In this document: positions 1-7,255 of the stretch, one piece after another
Layout of the letters: each line of letters opens with the position of its first letter
Numbering within the stretch: position 1 is the first letter of the stretch
Assembly (NCBI GenBank): GCA_947311265.1
Contig: CAMZKQ010000162.1
Span: forward strand, 1-8,547
DNA: 8,547 bases
Reading direction: 5' to 3'
From: an uncultured Chlorobiota bacterium
GTDB lineage: Bacteria; Bacteroidota; Bacteroidia; Bacteroidales; JAADGE01
Notes under the pieces: generated by a model
Told to the model about the DNA's origin: nothing
Seen by the model: only the letters and a program-made list of their open reading frames with translations
The model's database searches: none
Made by a program: the position numbers and the translations under genes

Positions 1-34
1 ATTAACGCGCTTCTTATATTCTCAAAAAAATAAT

Positions 35-42
35 TAAATTTG
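35..42 (+). promoter_or_regulatory. Bacteroidetes-type -7 promoter element (TAAATTTG) of the GH57-kbl unit
   Basis: The octamer TAAATTTG matches the TAnnTTTG -7 consensus of the Bacteroidetes primary sigma factor. It would place the transcription start near 48-50 and give a 5' leader of about 45 nt before the ATG at 96. No convincing -33 TTTG is visible upstream; the best candidate is a weak TTCTT near 11-15. The rest of 1-95 shows no gene. Whether the first bases are the end of an upstream gene cannot be judged. Confidence 0.5.
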
Positions 43-95
43 CAAATTAATCAGTTCAACCAAAGCCTTTTATTACACCTATAAATATATTTAAT

Positions 96-1574
96 ATGCC
101 TAATATTTCTTTATACTTCCAAGTTCACCAACCATTCAGACTTCGTACTTATCGTTTTTTTGAGATAGGAGAGTACAGTAATTATTACGAAGATGTAGAG
201 AATACTTACCAAATGCAGAAAATTGCAAAGAATTGCTACCTCCCTGCCAACCAAGTTTTATTAGGGTTAATAAAGAAGTATGGTAAGGATTTTAAAGTTA
301 CCTTTTCGATTTCGGGTACAGCACTTGAGCAATTTGAAGCTTATGCCCCCGAAGTTTTGGCTAGTTTTAAAGCCCTTGCAGATACTGGGTCGGTAGAATT
401 TTTAGCAGAAACCTACTCCCACTCGCTAATTGCACTAGGCAGCCAAGAGGATTTTAAAAGCGATGTTGAAAAACATGCCGATAAGATAGAGGCACTTTTT
501 GGGCAACGCCCGGAAGTCTTCCGAAATACCGAGCTTATCTACAATAATGAAATAGGCAAGTCGGTTTATGAAATGGGCTTTAAAGCAATGATTACCGAAG
601 GGGCAAAACATATTATGGGCTGGAAAAGTTCAAACAACCTGTATTACAATGCATTAGCCCCAGAGCTAAAACTAATTCTACGCAACTTTAAGTTAAGCGA
701 TGATATTGCCTTCCGCTTTTCAAATTACGACTGGGACCAGTACCCACTCACTGCTGATAAATTTGTAGATTGGCTAAACAATACCGAAGAGGGTGCCGAA
801 GTGATTAATCTTTTTATGGATTATGAAACTTTTGGTGAGCATCAAAGTAAAGAAGAGGGGATACTGAATTTCCTAAATAACCTGGGCGAAAAAGTAGTAA
901 AAAGTGGTAACTTAAAGTTTATTACCCCATCAGAGGCCGCCAAAACACTACAGCCCGTAGCCTCCTTAAACGTAGAACACACCATTTCGTGGGCAGACGA
1001 GGAACGAGATACCACCGCATGGCTAGGTAACGATATGCAGGAAGACGCATTTGAAACCTTAGGTAAAATTGCCGAACAGATGCGACTTGTATCCAGACCC
1101 GAACTAAAAAGGGACTGGGCAAGGCTACAGACTAGCGACCACTTTTACTACATGAGTACCAAACAAAATGCCGATGGTACTGTACACGAATATTTTACTC
1201 CTTACAAATCGCCCTACGATGCCTTTATAAATTACATGAATGTACTTAGCGATTTTTCTATCCGAGTAGAAAAGGAGTATAAAAAAGTACAATCCAACAA
1301 TAAAGAGGCAATAAAAAAAGAAATTGCAGCCTACAAAAAGCAAATTGCCAAACTCGAAAAAAAATTAGCAAAACCTTTGCCTATTGAAAAACAAAAGCCT
1401 AAAAGAAAGGCCATTGCCAAAACCAAACCAAAGGTAAAAGCAATCGTTAAAACTAAAAAAGTAGCCAAGCCAATTGCGAAAACAAAAAAAACACCTAAAG
1501 CTGCAATTAGCAAAACTAAAAAACAACCCAAAGCAATACCTCCTGTCAAAAAATCAACAAAAAATAAAAAATAA
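96..1574 (+). CDS. GH57 family alpha-amylase/4-alpha-glucanotransferase with lysine-rich C-terminal tail
   Basis: This is a retaining alpha-glucan-active enzyme of glycoside hydrolase family 57, probably acting on glycogen or maltodextrin in the cytoplasm, since no signal peptide is present. The GH57 conserved regions appear in order: HQPFR at residues 11-15; AETYSHSL at 104-111; FRNTELIYNN at 142-151, with E146 as predicted nucleophile; and FMDYETFGEHQ at 240-250, with D242 as predicted acid/base. The catalytic part fills about residues 1-395, close to the usual size of short bacterial GH57 enzymes. A charged coiled-coil-like stretch (about 390-426) follows, then a Lys/Pro/Ala/Thr tail (about 430-492) built from a repeated decapeptide, which the family does not normally need. 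The ATG at 96 gives the conserved N-terminus, where the first strand leads directly into HQPFR. The stop overlaps the next start (TAATG), so it is likely cotranscribed with kbl. Whether the activity is amylase or glucanotransferase cannot be decided from sequence. Confidence 0.93.
   Translation: MPNISLYFQVHQPFRLRTYRFFEIGEYSNYYEDVENTYQMQKIAKNCYLPANQVLLGLIKKYGKDFKVTFSISGTALEQFEAYAPEVLASFKALADTGSVEFLAETYSHSLIALGSQEDFKSDVEKHADKIEALFGQRPEVFRNTELIYNNEIGKSVYEMGFKAMITEGAKHIMGWKSSNNLYYNALAPELKLILRNFKLSDDIAFRFSNYDWDQYPLTADKFVDWLNNTEEGAEVINLFMDYETFGEHQSKEEGILNFLNNLGEKVVKSGNLKFITPSEAAKTLQPVASLNVEHTISWADEERDTTAWLGNDMQEDAFETLGKIAEQMRLVSRPELKRDWARLQTSDHFYYMSTKQNADGTVHEYFTPYKSPYDAFINYMNVLSDFSIRVEKEYKKVQSNNKEAIKKEIAAYKKQIAKLEKKLAKPLPIEKQKPKRKAIAKTKPKVKAIVKTKKVAKPIAKTKKTPKAAISKTKKQPKAIPPVKKSTKNKK
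1398..1553 (+). repeat. Degenerate 10-11-residue Lys-rich repeats in the GH57 C-terminus
   Basis: About five tandem copies, at residues 435-444, 445-454, 455-464, 465-475 and 476-486, follow the pattern x-P-K-x-I-x-K-T-K. Examples are PKRKAIAKTK, PKVKAIVKTK and KVAKPIAKTK. At DNA level the copies are diverged although all are A-rich. The composition resembles histone H1-like tails and low-complexity basic tails. These are polycation-like segments that could bind nucleic acid, polyphosphate or an acidic polymer, but no function is shown here. Confidence 0.75.
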
Positions 1575-2799
1575 TGTACTCCAAAATAAAAGATTTACTT
1601 TCCCAAGAATTACAAGACATAAAAAATGCAGGGCTATATAAAAGCGAACGCATCATAGCTTCCCCACAAGGTGCTGAAATACAACTAGACTCTGGGGAAG
1701 AGGTCATTAATTTTTGCTCCAACAATTATTTGGGGCTATCCTCGCACCCCAAAGTAATAGAGGCTGCAAAAATGCACTCGACACTTATGGCTACGGTATG
1801 TCTTCGGTACGATTTATTTGCGGAACGCAAAATTTACACAAAAAACTAGAACAACAAATTTCTGATTTTTGTGGCACAGAAGACACTATATTATATGCTG
1901 CCGCTTTTGATGCCAATGGTGGCGTTTTCGAGCCATTATTTACCAAACACGATGCCATAATTTCGGATCAGCTCAACCATGCCTCTATTATTGATGGCGT
2001 AAGGTTATGCAAAGCGGCTCGCTACCGCTACCAACATAGCAATATGGAAGAGCTTGAAAAAGCCCTAAAAATGGCACAAGCACAGCGGTTCAGAATAATA
2101 GTAACCGATGGCGTATTCTCCATGGACGGCGATATTGCAAAACTCAACGAAATTTGCGACCTTGCCGACAAGTACGACGCTCTTGTTATGGTTGATGATA
2201 GCCACGCCTCGGGTTTCATTGGCAAAACGGGAAGAGGCACACATGAATATCATAATGTAATAAACCGGGTAGATATTATTACAAGCACCTTGGGCAAAGC
2301 CCTTGGCGGTGCAATGGGCGGATTTACATCGGGCAAAAAAGAAATTATTGATATGCTTCGCCAACGCTCTCGCCCTTACTTATTTTCCAATTCGTTAGCC
2401 CCAGTTATTGCTGGTGCAGCATCTGAGGTATTTAGTTTACTAAGTAACTCTACCGAACTAAGGGATAAGGTAATAGAAAATGCAATTTATTTTAAAGAAC
2501 GCTTAGGGCAAGCTGGTTTTGTACTCAAACCCTCCGATTCTGCCATTGTTGCTTTGATGCTTTTTAATGCCAAATTATCGCAAGATTTTGCAGCAAAACT
2601 TCTAAAAGAAGGCATTTACGTTATTGGCTTCTACTACCCAGTTGTAGGCAAAGGGCAAGCCCGTATCCGCATACAACTATCGGCAGCACATAGCCGCTCG
2701 CATTTAGATAAAGCCATAACCGCCTTCATTAAAATAGGCGAAGAATTTAGCATACTTGGGAAATCAAAAGAACAAATTATAGAAATGTACGGGGAGTAA
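1574..2799 (+). pseudogene. kbl: Glycine C-acetyltransferase (2-amino-3-ketobutyrate CoA ligase), frameshifted
   Basis: This PLP enzyme of the alpha-oxoamine synthase family cleaves 2-amino-3-oxobutyrate with CoA to glycine and acetyl-CoA, the second step of threonine degradation. The product is about 408 residues if the frame is restored (E. coli Kbl: 398). Visible hallmarks are VINFCSNNYLGL near the N-terminus, YGYGMSSVRFICGTQ, DQLNHASIIDGVRLCKA, VMVDDSHASGF, and the PLP lysine in STLGKALGG (K242 of the restored protein). The match to Kbl rather than BioF or serine palmitoyltransferase is strong because SSVRFICGTQ and RQRSRPYLFSNSLAP are kept. The frame is broken: residues 1-66 are read from 1574, the rest from a frame starting at 1771. 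Adding one A to the A-run at 1768-1772 restores EAAKNALDTYGYG without a gap. The unrepaired product would stop at 1849 after 91 residues. The start overlaps the GH57 stop by one base. No threonine dehydrogenase gene is in the window. Confidence 0.9.
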
Positions 2800-2850
2800 A
2801 ACCTGAGATATAGTTATGTCTAATTATAAAATATAACAATGCTTTTTAAA

Positions 2851-2882
2851 ATGCTGTTCTAGTTACTAATAAGATATAGCAT
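2851..2882 (+). terminator. Weak imperfect hairpin, possible terminator after kbl
   Basis: The arm ATGCTGTTCT (2851-2860) can pair with AGATATAGCAT (2872-2882) to give about ten base pairs including one G-T pair and one bulged T, around an 11-nt loop. The stem is AT-rich and the T-rich run begins about 13 nt later, so this is not a classical intrinsic terminator. It is the only inverted repeat I see in the spacer. Confidence 0.25.
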
Positions 2883-2924
2883 CCACTAATTTAGCGTTTT
2901 ATTTTTTATTTTTTAAATTTGTTT

Positions 2925-2932
2925 TACTTTTG
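2925..2932 (+). promoter_or_regulatory. Bacteroidetes-type -7 promoter element (TACTTTTG) of the glycan cluster
   Basis: TACTTTTG fits the TAnnTTTG -7 consensus exactly and sits behind a T-rich tract. Its end is only 9 nt before the ATG at 2942, so transcription would start at about 2938-2941, giving a leaderless or nearly leaderless mRNA for the first gene. No good -33 TTTG is present at the expected distance upstream. Confidence 0.5.
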
Positions 2933-2941
2933 CATCTTAAT

Positions 2942-3889
2942 ATGAAACTTATAATTCAAATCCCTTGTTACAACGAGGCAGACTCTTTACCTATCACTGT
3001 TGCGGACTTACCGACAAAGATTGAGGGAATTGATATTATTGAAACTCTAATTATAAATGATGGAAGCAAGGACCAGACATTGAAAGTAGCTAAATCCTTG
3101 GGGATAAATCACATTGTTAATTTCCGAGGAAATAGGGGGCTTGCTAAGGCTTTTGAGGCAGGTATTAATGAGTGTCTCCGCCAAGGTGCAGATATTATAG
3201 TAAATACAGATGCAGATAACCAGTATTACGGCCCAGATATTGCTAAACTCGTAGCACCTATTGTAAGAGGCGAGGCCGATGTTGTTGTAGGCGATAGGCA
3301 GACCAATAAAATTAAGCATTTTTCGGGAATGAAAAAGTTGCTTCAAAAAGCTGGTAGCTATGCCGTAAGGCGACTATCTAAAACAGATATTCAAGATGCG
3401 GTAAGTGGATTTCGAGCTTTTAGTCGGGAAACTGCAATGAAACTCAATATTGTTACTGATTTTTCATACACTATTGAAAACATTATTCAACTGGGTTACT
3501 TAAAAGTAAAAATAATTTCAGTCCCAATAAGGACCAACTCTAAGCTCCGAGACTCACGGTTATTCAAAAGTATTCCCAGTTTTATAAGGCTTCAACTAAC
3601 GACCCTTTTAAGGGTTTATTCTAATTATAAATCTTTAAAATTCTTTACAGTAGCAGGAATACTTATTATGATTCCTGGTATTATAGGTTTTTTTAGGTTC
3701 ATCTATTTTTATTTAACTGTTGGTGGCGAAGGGCATATACAATCTTTGATATTTTCAACAGTACTTTTAAATGTAGGCTTTTTAGTGGTTATATTTGGCT
3801 TGATTGCTGATTTAGTTACAACAAATAGGAAATTATTAGAAAAAATTTTAGAACATAATAAAAAAGACCAGTGGGAGAAAAAATCATAA
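2942..3889 (+). CDS. GT2 family glycosyltransferase, polyprenyl-phosphate sugar synthase type (DPM1/GtrB-like)
   Basis: This predicted inner-membrane glycosyltransferase (315 aa) has a cytoplasmic GT-A domain that probably moves a sugar from a nucleotide donor onto a polyprenyl phosphate. Motifs seen are IQIPCYNEADSLP at the N-terminus, IINDGSKD (D40), the metal-binding DAD of VNTDADNQY (D90-D92), and DAVSGFRAFSRE at about 152-163, the place of the family's catalytic segment. Two hydrophobic helices follow at about 233-259 and 267-292, then a short basic tail; this is the layout of GtrB/DPM1-like enzymes with C-terminal anchors. I chose the ATG at 2942. A TTG four codons upstream (2930) lies inside the predicted -7 element and would add only MHLN. 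The gene's end overlaps the methyltransferase by 19 nt. The donor sugar cannot be read from the sequence. Confidence 0.88.
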   Translation: MKLIIQIPCYNEADSLPITVADLPTKIEGIDIIETLIINDGSKDQTLKVAKSLGINHIVNFRGNRGLAKAFEAGINECLRQGADIIVNTDADNQYYGPDIAKLVAPIVRGEADVVVGDRQTNKIKHFSGMKKLLQKAGSYAVRRLSKTDIQDAVSGFRAFSRETAMKLNIVTDFSYTIENIIQLGYLKVKIISVPIRTNSKLRDSRLFKSIPSFIRLQLTTLLRVYSNYKSLKFFTVAGILIMIPGIIGFFRFIYFYLTVGGEGHIQSLIFSTVLLNVGFLVVIFGLIADLVTTNRKLLEKILEHNKKDQWEKKS

Positions 3890-4482
3890 CAGGCAATTAT
3901 TTCAATAAGTACAATACAAAAAATCCGATATATAGGAAGCTGATGAATAACTTTTCATCTCATTTTATTGAAATTATAAAATCGCAACAACTCCCTTCTT
4001 TAAATATCCTTGAAACAGGGTGTGGAGAAGGGCATTTAGCAAACATTTTAATTTCAGAGTTAGACAATGTAACTTACCAAGGGTTTGATATTGATAATGA
4101 GATTGTACAAATTGCGTTAGCAAACAGCAAGGACAAAAATATAGAGGTTGGCTCGATTTACGACTTATCCAAGTATCAAGACCAAGAGTTTAATTTTGTT
4201 ATTACCTCGGAAGTTATGGAACACCTAGAAAGACCAGAAGAAGCTCTAACGGAGCTTCAAAAACTCAAGGCTAAATACTTCCTGCTTTCTGTTCCAAACG
4301 AACCCATTTGGCGTATCTTAAACTTAATACGATTAAATTATGTAAGAGATTTAGGCAACACCCCTGGTCATATACAGCATTGGAGCAAATCTAGTTTTAA
4401 GCACCTTTTATCTAATTACTTTGAGGTAATAGAGTTTAGAGGGGTATTCCCTTGGTCAATGGCACTTTGTAAAAAGAAATGA
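3871..4482 (+). CDS. Class I SAM-dependent methyltransferase
   Basis: This soluble methyltransferase of 203 residues has a Rossmann-type fold. Motif I is ILETGCGEGHLA (46-57), the acidic ribose-binding position is in QGFDID (70-75), the next motif is ITSEVMEHLERPEEAL (111-126), and a later strand gives YFLLSVPNEP. The region resembles UbiG/methyltransferase type 11-12 proteins. The start is a GTG inside the end of the glycosyltransferase gene (19-nt overlap). It is preferred over the first ATG near 3943 because the 24 residues before that ATG include TGNYFNKYNTKNPIYRKLM, which resembles the N-terminus I recall from methyltransferases located beside glycosyltransferases. The overlap implies translational coupling. 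The substrate is unknown; a lipid-linked sugar or its carrier is the natural guess from the neighbours, but a small isoprenoid or quinone substrate is not excluded. Confidence 0.85.
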   Translation: MGEKIITGNYFNKYNTKNPIYRKLMNNFSSHFIEIIKSQQLPSLNILETGCGEGHLANILISELDNVTYQGFDIDNEIVQIALANSKDKNIEVGSIYDLSKYQDQEFNFVITSEVMEHLERPEEALTELQKLKAKYFLLSVPNEPIWRILNLIRLNYVRDLGNTPGHIQHWSKSSFKHLLSNYFEVIEFRGVFPWSMALCKKK

Positions 4483-4521
4483 CTCCTAAAACGATTGTAT
4501 TAATAAAATAGAACTCACAAG

Positions 4522-5607
4522 ATGGTATTTCTATTTACAAACAAATTTATCCAGAACTATATTTTTAGAACAGAACTGAGCAAGCTAATGAAATCTGCAT
4601 TTTTAAAATCAAATTTTTTTAAAGCCTTAGCCTCAATTCTGCTTACCGCCCTCAGTCTTTTTTTCATTATTAAATATATTGATTTTAATTTATTCTTATC
4701 CAACCTAAAAAAAATAGACCCTTTGTATCTTGTATTGGGTTCATTCTCTTTACTTGTAAGTTACTACTTTAGGGTGCTACGGTACGAAGAAATTTTAAAT
4801 TTAAAAGGCAATAAAGCTAAGCTATTTTCTGTTTCAGCAATACATTATTTCGTAAATAAAGCCTTGCCAGCCAAAACAGGAGAATTGTCGCTACCAATAC
4901 TACTAAAGAAACACTTGGATTTTAACTACAAAGAAGGCATTACTGCCCTTCTATTTGTTAGGGTTCTTGATTTTTTTGCCATGTTACTCTTATTATTATT
5001 AGCATCATTTTATGTAGAAACACTTTACTTTAATAAGCTGTGGATATCTATAAGTACAGTTGTAGCACTTCTAACTCTACTTTTAAGTTGGATCTTTCTG
5101 GATAAGGTATTTACATTTTTAGTGCAATATCTTGAAAAACTTAACCAAGGAAGGTTACAAAAACTCAGTAAAAAGCTAAGCGAACTGTTTATATTTATCA
5201 AATCATATAAATCTAAAACAAAACACAGTACTGCACTCAAAGCTCTACTTATTTCTGTACTAAATTGGGTTGCTATTTACTTTTATTATTATTTTATTAT
5301 TAAATCATTCCACTTTAGCCAGAGCTATTTGGAAACCGTTTTTGCTAGCTCCATCTCTAACTTCACATTTATGCTACCTATAAATGCCGTTGGTAATATT
5401 GGCCCTTTTGAGGGGGCTTGGGCAATTGGTTTTCATTTGATTGGGGTGGACAAAGATATTTCCGTTCCTATTGGTTTATTTTCTAACATTTATGCTACTC
5501 TATATACCGCAGTCCTTGCCCTTATAGGCTTTATTATTCTAAAATACGCTGCTCCTTTCCAGCATAACAATACAACACTAAAAGATGAAACAATTAAAAC
5601 TCATTAG
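4522..5607 (+). CDS. UPF0104/LPG_synthase_TM family multi-pass membrane protein, putative glycolipid flippase-like
   Basis: This integral inner-membrane protein (361 aa from 4522) has about seven or eight hydrophobic segments, at about 36-51, 67-83, 140-165, 173-193, 239-260, 268-285 and 322-342, with a charged cytoplasmic-type loop at 203-236. Two family signatures are visible: NKALPAKTGELSLP (112-125), matching the usual N-x3-P-x3-GE pattern, and FMLPINAVGNIGPFEGAW (283-300), matching the conserved P-x-G-x-G-x-x-E region near the C-terminus. The family includes the membrane part of lysylphosphatidylglycerol synthase (MprF) and AglD-like proteins, and is often found in glycan gene clusters, where a lipid-translocating role is suspected. 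No soluble MprF-type aminoacyl transferase domain is attached. The start is uncertain: ATG 4588 would remove 22 residues and leave a more typical short N-terminus, while 4522 shortens the spacer after the methyltransferase to 39 nt. The 3' end overlaps the next gene by 23 nt. Confidence 0.82.
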   Translation: MVFLFTNKFIQNYIFRTELSKLMKSAFLKSNFFKALASILLTALSLFFIIKYIDFNLFLSNLKKIDPLYLVLGSFSLLVSYYFRVLRYEEILNLKGNKAKLFSVSAIHYFVNKALPAKTGELSLPILLKKHLDFNYKEGITALLFVRVLDFFAMLLLLLLASFYVETLYFNKLWISISTVVALLTLLLSWIFLDKVFTFLVQYLEKLNQGRLQKLSKKLSELFIFIKSYKSKTKHSTALKALLISVLNWVAIYFYYYFIIKSFHFSQSYLETVFASSISNFTFMLPINAVGNIGPFEGAWAIGFHLIGVDKDISVPIGLFSNIYATLYTAVLALIGFIILKYAAPFQHNNTTLKDETIKTH

Positions 5608-7215
5608 CCTAATAACATGCTCTTGCATTCTCCTTTTAAGTTGCGAGCAGCCGAAAACAAAATTACCACCTAGTGATTTTGTATATCTTCAAAATGGGAA
5701 ATTTCAATTAAACAAAAAGCCATTTTCCCCTCTAATGCTAAACTATGCCATTAGCCTTCGTGAAATTGAGGATACATATACTGCTGCCCCAATAAAAGAC
5801 TATGAAAACCCTAAACTCTTTGAAGGGCAAACTGTTGATAGTAGCTTACAGGTTTTAAGAGGGCACTTTGAGTTAATTAAAGAGCTCGGGTTTAACTCCA
5901 TAAGGCTGATTGGCTTTAATAAAATTTCAGGGGGTGAAAACCCAACTATTGATACCTACACCCCAAAGTATAAGGCACTAAAACTAGATAAAAATTACCA
6001 CAAAATATTTAACTGTATGCAAGAGGTGCTTGATGCTGCGGCAGCTTGCAACCTAAAAGTTATGGTCTTACTAAATGCTCCTATCGACAATACCCCCTTA
6101 GAGGATTTCACAAGTGCACTGCTGCTTCACTTTCAAAACAACTCGACTATTTTTTCTTATGATTTCATTAACGAGCCCCTCTATTTTGACAACCATGACT
6201 TGCCGCCTGGTAAAAAATCCCGCTCAAAAACATCTGCATTGAAAATTGTTAAACACTGGAAAAGTTTAATGACCGAAAATGCACCCAACCAGTTAATGAC
6301 TATTGGCTTTTCAGAGCCTATTGAAGTGTTTGAATGGGACCCCTCAATTCTTCCAGTTGATTTTGTAGCATTTCATACTTACCACCCCCTTAGGGCCCCT
6401 AATGAGATCTATTGGTACAGCCAATTTATAAAGAAACCTTGGATTATTGGAGAGACCTCCCTACCTGCCGACAACGACTCAATATCCTACAAAGAACAGC
6501 ACCAATTCTTAATAGAGGTGTACAAACGGGTGGTTAATTGTGGCGGTTTAGGGCTTGGCTGGTGGTCTTTTCAAGACGTTAGCTGGGGGGGCTATGAGCA
6601 CGATTACACGAGCATTATGAACCACGAAGGGACGACAAAAACCAAAACAGGTAACTATACAATAAAGGGGGGGTTAAAGCCTGTTGCAAAAGAATTTATT
6701 AAGCTAAAGAACTACCAGCCAACCAAAATATGTGATTGTAGTACTAATTATTACAATATGCTAGGGTATAATAATTATGTACTGACAGGTAAAATTATAG
6801 ACAGTTCCTCCAAACAAGGCATTGCAGGGGCAGTTATTAGGGGGTGGAATAAGTCCTGGAAAGTAGGGGCAAATACTTTTTCTAACGAAAAAGGAGAATT
6901 TTCCATGTACTCTAATGACCCATTTTACCATTTTGTATTTCTGCACCAGGCAAGAGTGTCATAAAATTTAAGAACAATCAAACCTATACCCTAGCCGACA
7001 GTAGCCATATACTAACAGAGACCGATTTACAAAATAAGTTATTAGAGTATCATTCCATCTCATACACCCCTTTTATTACAGACTCTACCTTATTAGATTC
7101 TAGTTTTTCAACCAACTATGATAAAGAATACATTTTTAATTTTAGACCTAACTTGTTTAATCAAGCATTTTTTAAAGCAGACATTGGTACACTTGAGTTA
7201 GAAACAATTAACTAA
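5585..7215 (+). CDS. Lipoprotein with GH5-like (clan GH-A) TIM barrel and C-terminal beta-sandwich; frameshifted near 3' end
   Basis: The N-terminus (positive MKQLK, hydrophobic core, lipobox LLSC with Cys20) is a lipoprotein signal, so the protein is exported and lipid-anchored. Residues about 33-375 look like a clan GH-A TIM barrel: FNSIRLIGFN (103-112), LKVMVLLNAP (157-166), YDFINEP (192-198, E197 as acid/base), VAFHTYHP (261-268), KPWIIGET (284-291, E290 as nucleophile) and GLGWWSFQDVSWGG (323-336). A CarboxypepD_reg-like beta-sandwich starts near 397 (VLTGKIIDSSSKQGIAGAVI, then SNEKGEFSM). As written the frame stops at 6964 (459 aa) with an unnatural end after residue 452. One extra T at 6938-6940 would join it to an open frame running to 7215, beginning SAPGKSVIKFKNNQ, which completes the beta-sandwich and gives about 543 residues. 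The frame break may be a read error or a real lesion; the catalytic barrel is intact either way. Substrate unknown. Confidence 0.8.
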
Positions 7216-7255
7216 ATAAGCTCATTTCAAATTCCTCCTCTTAAACTATTACAAT
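7216..7255. other. Short spacer before the GT-C-like gene
   Basis: This 40-nt spacer has no TAnnTTTG element and no hairpin, so the downstream gene is probably read from the cluster promoter. It contains TTCCTCCTC, the complement of a Shine-Dalgarno sequence. I attach no function to it. Confidence 0.4.

Larger units (their letters stand above)
2800..2941. other. Intergenic region between kbl and the glycan cluster
   Basis: This 142-nt AT-rich spacer has no open frame worth calling on either strand. It carries a weak imperfect hairpin (2851-2882), a T-rich stretch (about 2896-2917) and a -7 promoter element (2925-2932). It probably separates two transcription units, because spacers elsewhere in the window are overlaps or about 40 nt. 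Confidence 0.6.

Noticed and set aside
1125..1549. Minus-strand open stretches opposite the 3' part of the GH57 gene, one encoding a hydrophobic peptide
   Set aside because: Their composition is the mirror of the Lys/Ala-rich repeats on the + strand (AAA read backwards gives TTT, Phe). They have no ribosome binding site, and the + strand gene is well supported.
1768..1774. Programmed -1 ribosomal frameshift site in kbl
   Set aside because: A AAA ATG does not fit the X XXY YYZ slippery pattern (only the AAA codon could slip), no strong downstream stem is evident, and Kbl enzymes are not known to use recoding.
2028..2364. Minus-strand open frames opposite kbl
   Set aside because: They lie wholly inside conserved Kbl coding sequence and encode nothing recognisable.
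2838..2855. AATGCT repeated at 2838-2843 and 2850-2855
   Set aside because: Two 6-mers 12 nt apart in AT-rich spacer are expected by chance, and no further copies or operator symmetry appear.
3047..3346. Minus-strand open frame opposite the GT2 gene
   Set aside because: It lies antisense to the conserved DGS and DAD motifs, so the openness is a by-product of + strand codon use.
7208..7240. On the minus strand, a perfect GAGGAGG followed at 8 nt by ATG
   Set aside because: The frame encodes five codons and then a stop (TAA), and Bacteroidota rarely rely on Shine-Dalgarno pairing. It is best taken as chance.
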